Assembly (NCBI RefSeq): GCF_003144115.1
Contig: NW_020312003.1
Coordinates: 732,267 to 796,266, forward strand
Reading direction: 5' to 3'
Source of the DNA: Tilletiopsis washingtonensis
Lineage: Eukaryota; Basidiomycota; Exobasidiomycetes; Entylomatales
Length of the DNA: 64,000 nucleotides
How positions within the stretch are numbered: position 1 is the first letter of the stretch; each line of letters starts with the position of its first letter. The notes beneath the pieces were generated by a model. The model did not search any database and had not been told where the DNA came from. It saw only the letters and a list, made by a program, of their open reading frames with translations. Position numbers and translations under genes: made by a program. Positions 1 through 9,558 of the stretch are shown piece after piece.

Positions 1-506
1 GGACCCAGCGAACGCGAACCTCGTCAGCGACGTGTTCCTCATCGTGAGTGTCTCTGTCGCCTGCTCGCTCGTTCGCAGCTGATGCCGTGCGCAGGGCGCG
101 CCGATGACGCCGAGTCCCTCGCGGCTCCGCAAGGCCCGCTCCATCGTGGCTCGCCGCTTCGTGAATGGTGAGGACAGAAGCGCGGCCGTATCTGCTTCCA
201 TGCACTGACGAAAGCGCCTAACAGCGTACTCGAGCAAGGACATGGTCTGCCGCATCGCCTCGTGGCTCGGCAGCGGTATCACGCTCGAGGAGCTGCGCGC
301 AGTGAGTGCTGCAGCGCGGCTGCTGGCTGCCAGACTGACTGAACGCTCGGCAACAGGGCCAGATGCCGCGGGTGATGGGCTCGTGTGCGGTGCTCGGCTG
401 TCCCGGCGTCGAGAACGTCGACCTCTCGTATCCGAGCCACTTTGCGCTCAGCGACGCAGCGGCCGTCGCGGACATGGTTGCGCAGCTGCGCGTCATCACC
501 GACTAG
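1..506 (+). CDS. DUF726-family (TMCO4/Mil1-like) putative lipase, C-terminal end only
   Basis: The gene enters from the left edge and only its last ~98 codons are present. Exons read 2-43, 95-167, 225-301 and 357-506 (TAG), joined by GT-AG introns of 50-57 nt. The spliced peptide contains DVFLIGAPM, then KARSIVARRFVNAYSSKDMV, and near the end GVENVDLSYPSHF. That order (strand into a G-A-P turn, an R-x-x-V-x-R-x-x-N-x-Y-S segment, and a GVENVD tail) is typical of DUF726 proteins, predicted alpha/beta hydrolases that include human TMCO4 and yeast Mil1 (YFL034W), a membrane-associated clathrin-adaptor interactor. The nucleophile elbow and membrane segments would lie upstream of the window, so activity cannot be judged. 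The family call rests on recognised conserved segments. Confidence 0.72.
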
Positions 507-2287
507 AGGCGCATTCACAGTCACCGGGTATAATGGCAGCGCTGTTGCGAAGCGAGCAGCAGGAGGTGTGGACGCGGCTGCCCGGCTTCGCTTCACCCTG
601 CGGCCCGGAAGACCTTCACGTGGAGGCACAGTTCCGCGGGACTGGCGGAAGAACAGCACGCTGATAAGCGTAGCGCCAGGAGGAACCGTCCCGAGGACGC
701 TCGATCGACCTCTTGCAGGATGCGCCTCTTGGGCCCGGTGCGATGCTCCTTCGCATCTTCAGCGCTCAGAACGCCGGCCCGATGCATGATGGTTGCCATC
801 TCCGCCAGCAATGCCTCGCCACGACGGCGAGGACGCCGCGCGCTCGGCGATCCCAGAACGCCGACTGCCTCGCTTCTCGAGTCCATCTCGCATTTACCGC
901 AGCCCTGGGGTTGCGGCAGAGCCCCTCTGTTCGCTAGCTCACGCGCCGTTCGCCGCAAGCGCCTTGCGGCGGTGGGACGAGTGTGGTCAGGGGGTCAAGC
1001 GGAGGCCAGCGGGGCGGACGGCGATGGCGGCTCATCTGCGGTGCCGCAGCTGTACCTCCGGGCTCTTGGGGATCTGCAGAGCGCTCGCTGTAGCGTCGGG
1101 CATTTCGCATGTTCGAGCAAGAAGAGGCTGCATCGATGGCCCTGCCAGCCCGAGGTCGCCTCACGACGATCGCGGCTGGCAACCCACCGCGCGGCCGGGA
1201 GAGGTTTGGGCGCACAGGCGGTAGGCAGGAAGATCCGCTGGAAGAGGCATCATCTCGGACCGCCGAGCCGGCGGCCAAGGCGGCGGAGGCGGAAGTGTGA
1301 CAGATGGTCGCCGCAGGTGAGCCGGACGCCTTAGCGCGGGGTTGATAAGGGCGTCGCGTGGAGGAGCAAGCGCGTCTGCCTTGCAGCGCGACGCTGGAAA
1401 GATCCGCCGACGCTCCTTCGCGCGCGACGCCTCGTATCGCCCGCATTGCGCGCAAGGCATGCGTCGCAGGCCACTGATGACGCAGTGTCCTTCTTCGCAC
1501 ACCCGCAACTCTCAGCACGGCGCTTTCATGCCCCTCGCGCGCACCGTGCGAGCGCAGAAGCGACGCCGCGCCGACTAGCGGGCGATCTCGCGCGCATGGG
1601 CCGTCCACGCGCATCAGCGAGGCGCCATCACGCCGCGCACCGCCCGAGACGCCGCTCAGGGGGTCGGATGCGCCCCTCTGCGCCTTCGAGCATAGCCCGG
1701 CCAGCATGCCCCCTCCGAGTTCCTCGCTCCCCTCGCCGCCGGACCGTAGCACCGTCAAGCATCTCACACGAGCGCCGCTAGCCTCGCTCCCTCGCGCTAG
1801 CTGTCCAGAGTGCTCCCTCAGCGCTCGCCTTATCGTCTCGACGTCGACCTTCGCTGCGACTCCTTCTCGCAGCATCACATCCAGCATTCGGAGCGAGGTG
1901 TGCTAGCGACGCTGCGATTGCCTTAGCTCCTCTTGGCTCTCGGAAGGGAGATACGAGGACGTCCTGAGAGGTTGGGCTGAGATGCGTGCGCGCGAGGGCA
2001 TCACTCTGCTGCGGGCGCTCCGACGCCCGAACATCCGTGATGAGATGTGATGAAGTGTTTGCTGCGATGAGGGTCCGCCGCGACGAGCCGCGACGGCTAC
2101 CACGGCGATAGCCGTCTCGGCAACACGACGTCCAGCTGTGCAAGCAGCTCGAGCAAAAGGTACATAAGGAGGCCCTCAGAGCACCCCAGCCTCGTCTCAT
2201 CACCAAGCCAAGGTTCTCTCCTCGCCGCACATCCTTTCATCCCAACACAAGCCCTCTCCGCCCACCAACTCTTCCCCCAAGCCAAAC
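507..2287. other. Gene-free stretch, 1.8 kb
   Basis: I find no reading frame here with protein-like composition or recognisable motifs on either strand. The open frames present are short, arginine/alanine-rich and typical of chance frames in GC-rich DNA. The last ~130 bases before 2288 become pyrimidine-rich with few purine runs, as expected for the leader of the gene that starts there. Confidence 0.5.
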
Positions 2288-2812
2288 ATGCGCTTCTCTG
2301 CCATCATCTTCGCCTCTGCCCTGGTGGCCCTCGTCGCTGCGGCCCCGCTGCCGTCGCCGGACGACGTCGTGACCACGGTCGGCAAGACGGTCAAGGGCGT
2401 GAGTGGCCGAGCGAGATGCGAGCTTGCAGCCCGTGCTGACCGCGCCTCACGACAGCTCGAGGACGGCCTTGGCGTGACTGCGATCAGCGACGAGGTCGAC
2501 GCTGCCCTCGGCGGCGGTGTCTCGGCGCTCGAGGACCAGCTGGGCGTCACCTACCTTGAGGAGGTGAGTGGCAGCCAGGCTGCAGACGAGGCACACCGCG
2601 CTGACGCTACGGCCCTCCAGACCATCGGCGCTGCCAAGCGTGCCGCGCCCGGTGACATCCAGACCGTCGGCGAGGGCATTGCGAAGATCGAGGAGGGCCT
2701 CGGCGTCACGGCCACCGAGGAGCTGCTCGACGAGCTGAGCGGCGGCGCCATCACCAAGATCGAGGATGCCGTCGGCGTCGACACGCTCGACAAGGCGCTC
2801 GGCCTCGAGTAA
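2288..2812 (+). CDS. Small secreted protein with a repeated LGVT motif
   Basis: Three exons (2288-2398, 2456-2563, 2621-2812) give a 136-residue protein. Residues 1-19 form a clear signal peptide (MRFSAIIFASALVALVAAA). The rest is acidic and built from three or four degenerate copies of a ~13-residue unit of the type (L/I)-E-(D/E)-x-(L/V)-G-V-(T/D), for example ALEDQLGVTYLEE, KIEEGLGVTATEE and KIEDAVGVDTLDK. A Lys-Arg pair at the start of exon 3 could be a Kex2-type cleavage site. There are no cysteines. Both introns are 57 nt, stop-free and a multiple of three, so unspliced RNA would encode 174 residues. I do not recognise the family; secretion is well supported, function is unknown. The repeats and possible Kex2 site recall fungal repeat-containing secreted (repellent-like) proteins, but that is only an analogy. 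Confidence 0.75.
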   Translation: MRFSAIIFASALVALVAAAPLPSPDDVVTTVGKTVKGVSGRARCELAARADRASRQLEDGLGVTAISDEVDAALGGGVSALEDQLGVTYLEEVSGSQAADEAHRADATALQTIGAAKRAAPGDIQTVGEGIAKIEEGLGVTATEELLDELSGGAITKIEDAVGVDTLDKALGLE

Positions 2813-3335
2813 AGGCAGCCGCGTCGCCCCCGCCTTCTCTGCGCCCACGGATCGCTTCCTCTGGCCTGCGCGGCGCTCCTCTTCGCCCGACGCGGCCTTG
2901 TCCCTTTGCTCGCACCCCTGCTACCCCTACTGACTGCTACCGCTATCTGCCGCGAATCTAATGATGCCCACCACGAGTGTAGTTGCAGCGAGGTGCGACG
3001 GCGGACGAGGCGGATGTTGGGTCTGCAGCTGAGCTCCGCACGTCTGCCGCGCCCCGGCATCTCGCGGCGGCAACGGCGGCAGCGGCGGCAGCGGGCGGCG
3101 CATCGCCTGCCATCGGCGACCGATGATGGCGGGCTGCGCGGCTGCGGCTGCGGCTGCGGCTGCGGCTGCGCTGCGGGGCCTCCACGCGCCGCGAGCTCTC
3201 CGCGGCATGGCGCAGACCCCGCACTCCTCCACCGCATCCGAGGACGCCGCTCCAACAGCGAAGGCCGCCGGCTGCAGACAGCATGGCCCATGGCGGGCCC
3301 GCGGCTGCTTCCTTCCTTCTCACTCCATCATCACC
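2813..3335. other. Intergenic/5' leader region with CGG and GCTGCG repeats
   Basis: Between the secreted-protein gene and the HPP gene. It holds imperfect CGG-type repeats (about 3064-3100) and a perfect hexanucleotide repeat (3141-3170). An ATG at 3123 is in frame with the HPP gene 71 codons further on, so part of this stretch could be coding if that upstream start is used. Nothing else is evident. Confidence 0.5.
3141..3170 (+). repeat. Five perfect copies of the hexanucleotide GCTGCG
   Basis: The unit GCTGCG is repeated five times without interruption. In the frame of the HPP gene it would encode poly-alanine if translation began at 3123. It otherwise lies in the 5' leader. Confidence 0.85.
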
Positions 3336-4751
3336 ATGTCCGACACGGCCTCTGTCGCCTCGTCGACGACACGGCGGGCGCGCACCTTCAGCCGCACGCG
3401 CGTCACGCGCGTCACCGCCTCGCCGTCGCCCGCCCCGCGCCAGGGGCGCACGAGCGAGCGCGAGGCCGGCGCACCGCGCACCGCCGCCGAGCGCAGTGCC
3501 TCGCGCGGCTCCTTCCTCGGCCGCTCGCGCACGCCCGTCGGCGCCACTGGCAGTACCAACGCACGCTGGCGCAGCGGCAGCCCGACGCTGCGCGGCACGA
3601 GCGAGAGCGGCGAGCGGCCGCCGCGCAGCAGCAGCAGCGACAGCCGCGCCAGCGAGGCGACAAAGTACGGCAAGGCGCGCCGCTCGCTCAGCCGCGTGCC
3701 CGGCCTGCGCCGCGTGCTCGACGGCGACGAGGGCTCCGAGAGCGGCAGGGCGCCCAGCAAGGACGGCGGCGGCAAGGCGCTCGAGGAGGCACGCACCGAG
3801 GAGAAGCCGCGCCTGCCCTTCGTCGCGCGCCTGCCGCGCGGCATCCACACCTTCTTCGGCTACCGCAGAGACTGCGCCAAGCCGCTGCTGCCGGGTGTGT
3901 CGCTGCTGCATCCGACGGTCGAAGCGTGGATCTGGGCGTGGATCGGCGCGGCCGTGCCGGTGAGTGGTGCGCTGCGACTCGGACGCGACGCCTGCTGACG
4001 CTTGCTCGCAGCTCGGCGCCATCGCAGCGCTCTTCAGCCATGCATACCCCTTCGCAGCCAGCGTGCCGGACCCAACGTCGTGGGCATCGCCCGTGATCGT
4101 CGGCTCCTTCGGCGCCAGCTCGATTCTGCTCTTCGGCGCGCCAGCCAGCCCGCTCGGCCAGCCCTGGGCCTTCGCGGGCGGCCAGATCGTGTCGGCGCTG
4201 GCGGGCGTGTGCGTGACGAAGCTCTTCGCGCTGAACAGCCACTACATCATCGCGGACCCGGACTCGGACGGCTCGCTCGTGTGGGTGTCGGGCGGCATCT
4301 CGACGGCGACGGCGCTCATCGCCATGTTTGCCACAAAGTGAGTCGCGCGCGGTGGCCTCTTCAGCACCAAATGCTGACCTCGCCCGACAGCACCGTGCAC
4401 CCGCCCGGCGGCGCCACTGCTCTGCTTGCCGCCACCAGCACACCCATCGTGCAGCTCGGCTGGCACTACCTGCCCGTCGTGATGATCTCGTCGGCCATCA
4501 TGGTGGCGTGGGCGTGCTTCTGGATGAACCTCGGGCGCGCACGCTACCCGCACAACTGGGTGCCGCCGGAGACGCCCGCGCGCCAGCACAGCGTCTTTGG
4601 CGCCCTCGACTCGTGGCGCCGGCACCGGCGCGAGCGGCGCGAGAAGCGGGAACAGGCGGAAAAGGGCAGCCGCACGACGCAAGATACCCCGTGGACGAAC
4701 GAGTCTGCACCGGAGAGCGCGCCCGAGAAGCCGCAGCGCGGCACGCAATAG
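3336..4751 (+). CDS. HPP-family integral membrane protein
   Basis: Exons 3336-3959, 4012-4337 and 4391-4751 give 435 residues. The first ~165 residues are basic and Ser/Arg-rich, probably disordered and cytosolic. From about residue 180 the protein turns hydrophobic, with four or five membrane spans: around AWIWAWIGAAVPLGAIAALF, SWASPVIVGSFGASSILLF, the GGQIVSALAGV region, ISTATALIAMFA, and the VVMISSAIMVAWACFWM region. The family-defining motif T-V-H-P-P-G-G-A-T-A-L-L-A spans the second intron (about residue 317). The tail is charged. HPP proteins occur in fungi, plants and bacteria; some plant and cyanobacterial members carry nitrite across organelle membranes, but the role in fungi is unsettled. 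The start at 3336 has a good context (ATCACCATG); an in-frame ATG at 3123 would add 71 residues including poly-Ala. It converges with mef1, 130 bp away. Confidence 0.88.
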
Positions 4752-4881
4752 CCCTGGGTGTAATGCATAATGTCATGGCAAGAGTGGTGGTGCAAGTCGT
4801 CCCGCGATCTCTAGTGTGGGGTGGGGTGATGCGAGGCAGGGCATGTGTCGAAGAGGAGCAAACGGGGCGCGCCGGCCGCGC

Positions 4882-7685
4882 TCACTTCTTGGACAGCTGC
4901 TTTTTGTACTCGGCCTCCATGTCACGCTGGATGTTCGTCATGACGGGCTGGTAGTTGCGCAGCTCCATCGAGAACTGCAGAGGGTCACGTCAGCCATGCA
5001 GACGCCACTGGCTGCTGTTCGCCGCTCACCTCGCCCTTGCCCTGCGTCAGGCCGCGCAGCTGGCTCGAGTAGCCGAACATGTCGTTCAGGCTGACCTCGG
5101 CCGTGAGCGTGAACTCGTCCTCCCGCACCTCGGTGTCCTCGATGGTGCCCTTGCGCTAGGGAAGGGCAGCAAGCGTCAGCATTGGTGTCACACATCAGGC
5201 GCTGTTTGGACGCACCTGGTTGAGCGCGCCGATCACTGCGCCCTGGAACTCTGTCGGCGCCACGACCTCGACGGTCATCTTCGGCTCGAGGATGACGGGC
5301 CCGGCCTTGCTGAAGGCCTCGCGGAAGGCGCCGGCCGTGGCGAGGCGGAAGGCCAGCTCGGATGAGTCGACCGAGTGCGCCGCTCCGTCCTCCAGCACGA
5401 AGCGCACGCCCGTGACCGGGTGGCCCGAGAGCATGCCCTTCTCGAGCGCGTCCATGAAGCCCTTCTCGCACGCCGGGAAGTAGCCGTTGGGGATCGAGCC
5501 GCCCATGACGCGGTTCTCGAACGCCACATCCTTGCCCGTCTCCTCGTCCATCGTCATCGGCTCGATGTAGCTGCAGGACCGTCAGCTCGGACACACACGC
5601 GCACACCGCACGCGGCACTCACCCCATGACTCGTCCAAACTGTCCGGCACCGCCCGTCTGCTTCTTGTGCGTGTAGGCAAAGTCTGCGCGCGACGAGATG
5701 GCCTCGCGGAAGGCGACGCGCGGCTTGCCCGTCGTGCACGGCACGTTGTACTCGCGGCGCATGCGCTCGACGTAGATCTCGAGGTGCAGCTCGCCCATGC
5801 CCGAGATGATCGTCTCGCTGCTCTCGCTGTCGACGTGCACGCGGAACGTCGGGTCCTCCTTCTGGAAGCGGTTGAGGGCGCGCGAGAAGTTGGCGCCGCC
5901 GGCGTCCTTGGTCTCGGGCGCCAGCGCCAGCGAGATGACGGGCTCGGGCACGAACATCGACGTCATGCTCAGCGTCGTCGTGCCGTCGGTGAACGTGTCG
6001 CCGGACGAGCAGTCGACGCCGAACATGGCGCAGATCTCACCGGCGCCGACGCTGTCCACGTCCTCCATGTCGTTGCTGTGCATGCGTACCAGGCGCGGCA
6101 CCTTGACCTTCTTTCCTGTCCGCGCATTGAAGAGCATGTTGCCGCGCTTCAGCGTGCCCTGGTACACGCGCAGGTACGTGAGCTGTCCGTAGCGGCCCTC
6201 CTCGAGCTTGAAGGCAAGGCCGACCAGCGGCGCCTCGGACGACGGCGAGAGCGCGACGGGCGGCAGCGACGCGCCCTTGCGTGCTGCCTCGACCGCCTCC
6301 TCGTCGGCACCGGAGTCAGTCGCTGCCTGCGCGGCCTGCTCCTGCGCGCCCTTGATGGCCTTCGTGCTGATGTCCATGGCCGTGGCGGGCACCTCGGCCG
6401 GGTTCGGCAGGTATGCGCACACGCCGTCGAGCATCGCCTGCACGCCCTTGTTCTTCATCGCCGTGCCCATGAACACCGGCGAGAACTTGCACGCGATTGT
6501 GGAGCGGCGGATCGCGCCGGCAAGCTCCGCAATCGTGGGCTCGCGCTCCTCGATGAAGATCTCGGCCATCTCGTCGTCCACGTCGGCCAGCGTCTCGATC
6601 AGCTCCTGGCGCTTCGCCTTGGCGAACTCGAGCACCTCGGCGGGAATGTCGTCGGACTCGCGCACCACGATGCTGCCAAAGTGTCAGAGCGAGACCAGCC
6701 GCAGCCTGTCAGTCGGACTCACCCCATGTCGCCCTCGTTCCAGACACTCTTCCACCGCACGAGGTCCACCACGCCCTCAAAGCCGCCCTCGCTGCCGATG
6801 GGCACCTGCACAGCGGCCGCGGTGCACTTCAGCTTCGAGCGCAGCTGCTCGATGACGCGGAACGGGTTGGCACCGGCGCGGTCCATCTTGTTGATGAAGC
6901 TGATGCGCGGCACCGAGTAGCGGCGCATCTGCCGGTCGACGGTGATCGTCTGCGACTGCACGCCCGACGCGGCGCACAGCACCAGCACGGCGCCGTCGAG
7001 CACACGCAGCGCACGCTCCACCTCGATGGTGAAGTCAACGTGGCCTGCGCAGAAGGACTCAGCATGCAGATGCAGGGCCCGCACTGCACCACCACTCACC
7101 CGGCGTGTCGATGATGTTCATGCGGAACTCCTCCTTGCCCGCCGTCTCGCCGCTGCCGACATCGCCGCTGACGGTGCCCGTCTCGGTGGGCGGCGTGGCC
7201 ATCCAGGAGCAGTACGTCGCGGCGCTCTGGATGGTGATGCCCTTCTCGCGCTCGAGCTCCATGTGGTCCATCTTGGCGCCGACATTGTCGCGCCCGCGCA
7301 CCTCGTGGATCTGGTTGATGCGGCCGGTGTAGAAGAGCACACGCTCCGTCACCGTCGTCTTGCCACTGTCGATGTGCGCGGCAATGCCGATGTTGCGCTG
7401 CCGCGCCATGCGTGCCGCCTCGGGGCCCGAGAGGACAATCGTCGGGTCCGGCACCGACACGCCCGGCGCCAGCGCACCCGAGGCCGAGCCGGCGAAGCGC
7501 ACCAGCGCCGGCGTGGCCGCAGCAGGCAGCCGCAGCGAGCGCCGGCTGGCTCCGCCTCGCCGCGGTGTCGGGCCAGCTGCGATGCACAGGCTGCGCGTGG
7601 CCAGCGGCACGGCGGCGGCGCTGCGGCTCGACGAGGCGTGCAGGCACTGCGTGCCGAGCCGTGAGCGCATCATCGGCGACAGCAT
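4882..7685 (-). CDS. mef1: Mitochondrial translation elongation factor G (EF-G1)
   Basis: Six exons on the minus strand (7100-7685, 6723-7044, 5623-6672, 5216-5570, 5030-5155, 4882-4974) give 843 residues. The enzyme is the GTPase that drives translocation on mitochondrial ribosomes. The first ~90 residues are rich in Arg, Ser and Ala with few acids, as in a mitochondrial presequence. The G domain has AHIDSGKT (G1, about 103-110), the DTPGHVD G3 motif split by intron 1 (about 193-199), and NKMD (G4, about 247-250). Domains II to V follow, with [16 protein letters not shown] in domain IV; the C-terminus ends in a charged helix. Length exceeds yeast Mef1 (about 760) because of the leader and a Thr/Gly-rich insertion before DTPG. 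The start is the first in-frame ATG; 21 codons upstream there is only a TTG. All intron phases close cleanly. Confidence 0.95.
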
Positions 7686-9558
7686 GGTGGGCCAGGTGCG
7701 GGTGTTGCGGGGTGCAGTCAGGGTGCAAGGCCGCTGGCTGGAGGCCAAGAATTCTGACCAGGCAAGCAGCTGCTGCCCGAGTCCCGCCGACGCGGCGCCC
7801 GGTCACGTGCGTTCGAGCGCGCCGTGGCTATTTTTGCTCGCCGCCGCGCTGCATTTTGCCTCGCCTCCCCCTGCCGTCTTGCCGCGCGTGCCGTCTCGGC
7901 CCACCGGCTCGTTCTTGGCTTGCTGTGAGACCTGCCTCGGCGTGGCAGCCCGAGCAGCTGCCCTCGTCAGTCACAGCACAGCTCTGTTGCGCATGGCACT
8001 CGCTGGACTTGCCATCCCTGCCCGAGGCGGGCCCGGTCAGCTCCGCCCGTGCGATCGCGATCTGGAGCAAGGGCCCTCCGGAGTAACAGATGCGCATGCC
8101 TTCCTCGCTTGAGGCGCAGGGAGAGCACGCCTTGTCGACAACACCCAGCGGTACAGATTTGTTATGGACGGCCTCGCCGCTCTGACGTGGGCGCGTCGGG
8201 GCCGAGGGGGCTGCAGCTCGATCTGCGTCCCTGCGCGTCATTGTGCGCCACTCTTCGGAGCCCGCACATGCCTCGGCGGCAGTCCAGCTGCGGTGCCGAG
8301 CCCTCCGCAGGGCCGTCCGCTGCCTCGGAGCCCGCAGAAGCGAGTGCGGGCGAACATAAAATTGGCCGGGCGCGGACATGCCTCTCTTTCAGCGCGGCGT
8401 GGTGTGCTGGAGTGGGCTGCTTTGGGGAACGGCATGCGCCAAGGGCATCCTCGGGGCCGAAGCAAGGCGCCTTCGATCGCAACGTGCGTCGCACGCCGGC
8501 CTCTTGACCTTCCCGCTCGCGTCCGCATGACGGCCGCTGCGGTCTCGCAACGGCCTGCACACACACATCGGGCTGCGCGAGTGCCGCGCGTGGCTGGCGA
8601 TCTCGGAGCCCTGCAGCTGCGAGGCAAAGGCCGACGCTGCACAGCCGACGGCAACCCAGACGAAGGGCACACGGCAAGATGAGGTCGTGCTGGCGGAGAG
8701 CTGCTGGCTGCCCGCGAGGCCTGCCATCGCAAGGGTTTGCGTGCCAGCGCAGCAGCTCGGGTCCTCGCTTGCCTTCACGCTTCGGGCGAGCGCCGCATGC
8801 GCAGCGGCGAGCAGCACTGCAGCAGCGAGGGGCGATTCGCGCAGAGCAGCATCGAGCTCGACGAGGGCTCGCCCTTGCGGCACCGCGCAGCATGGGGTGC
8901 GGTGCCGCCGCCGTGACGTGGACTGCGGCGCGGCCGATGCTCGGGCACCGCTCTCCCCGCCAGCGGCCACGCCCGCCGAGAGAGCGAGGTGGCAGCCGCA
9001 CGTTTAGCGCAGCGCCGGCGAAGGGAAGGCGCCGAAGCGCAGAGGCAGCGGCGCTCCTCGCGGGCCCGCCGTCGCGGCCGCTCTCTGAGTTCTCGCGGAC
9101 GACAGGCGGAACAGCGGCCACTCTGCAGCGCCGCGGCAGAGCGGCGCAGCGACAAAGTGCGGCGCCGCTGCCACTACGCCTGCAGCGGCGCGCCTTTCGA
9201 TGCGCGGCCTGCGCTGCCGTGCCGTCGCGGATCGCGCGCGTTGCGTCTGCCTGCCGCTGCCGGCCTGCCTGCGCCGCCCCGCGCCACGGCGGCGGCGCGT
9301 CCATGCTGCTGCACCTCGCGGCGCGCCCGCAGCCACCCCACCCGTCCGCACACCATCCCCGCCTCGCACTCTGCTGGCGGCCTCCGTCCCTCACACGTCC
9401 ACACACACACCTTGCCGCCTGCGCAGCGACCACACGCTCCCTCACAGCTCTTCTCAGCACGCACACGCCGCCGCGTCGTCCGTCGCCACCCGTCGCCAGC
9501 GCGCTCTTCGCACCCGCGCGCGCGCCGCCTCACGGCCCGCATCTTCCACTCGGCCACC
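7686..9558. other. Gene-free stretch, 1.9 kb, between divergent genes
   Basis: This separates the start of mef1 (minus) from the bZIP gene (plus) and should hold both promoters. No TATA-like site, RNA gene or credible protein frame stands out. The long frames on both strands are Arg/Ala/Cys-rich and lack any motif, which I take as chance frames in GC-rich sequence. The last ~180 bases before 9559 are C-rich with CACACACA runs. Confidence 0.5.

Noticed and set aside
7686-7748. Extension of mef1 upstream by 21 codons
   Set aside because: The frame is open but starts with TTG, and ATG 7685 already gives a good presequence.
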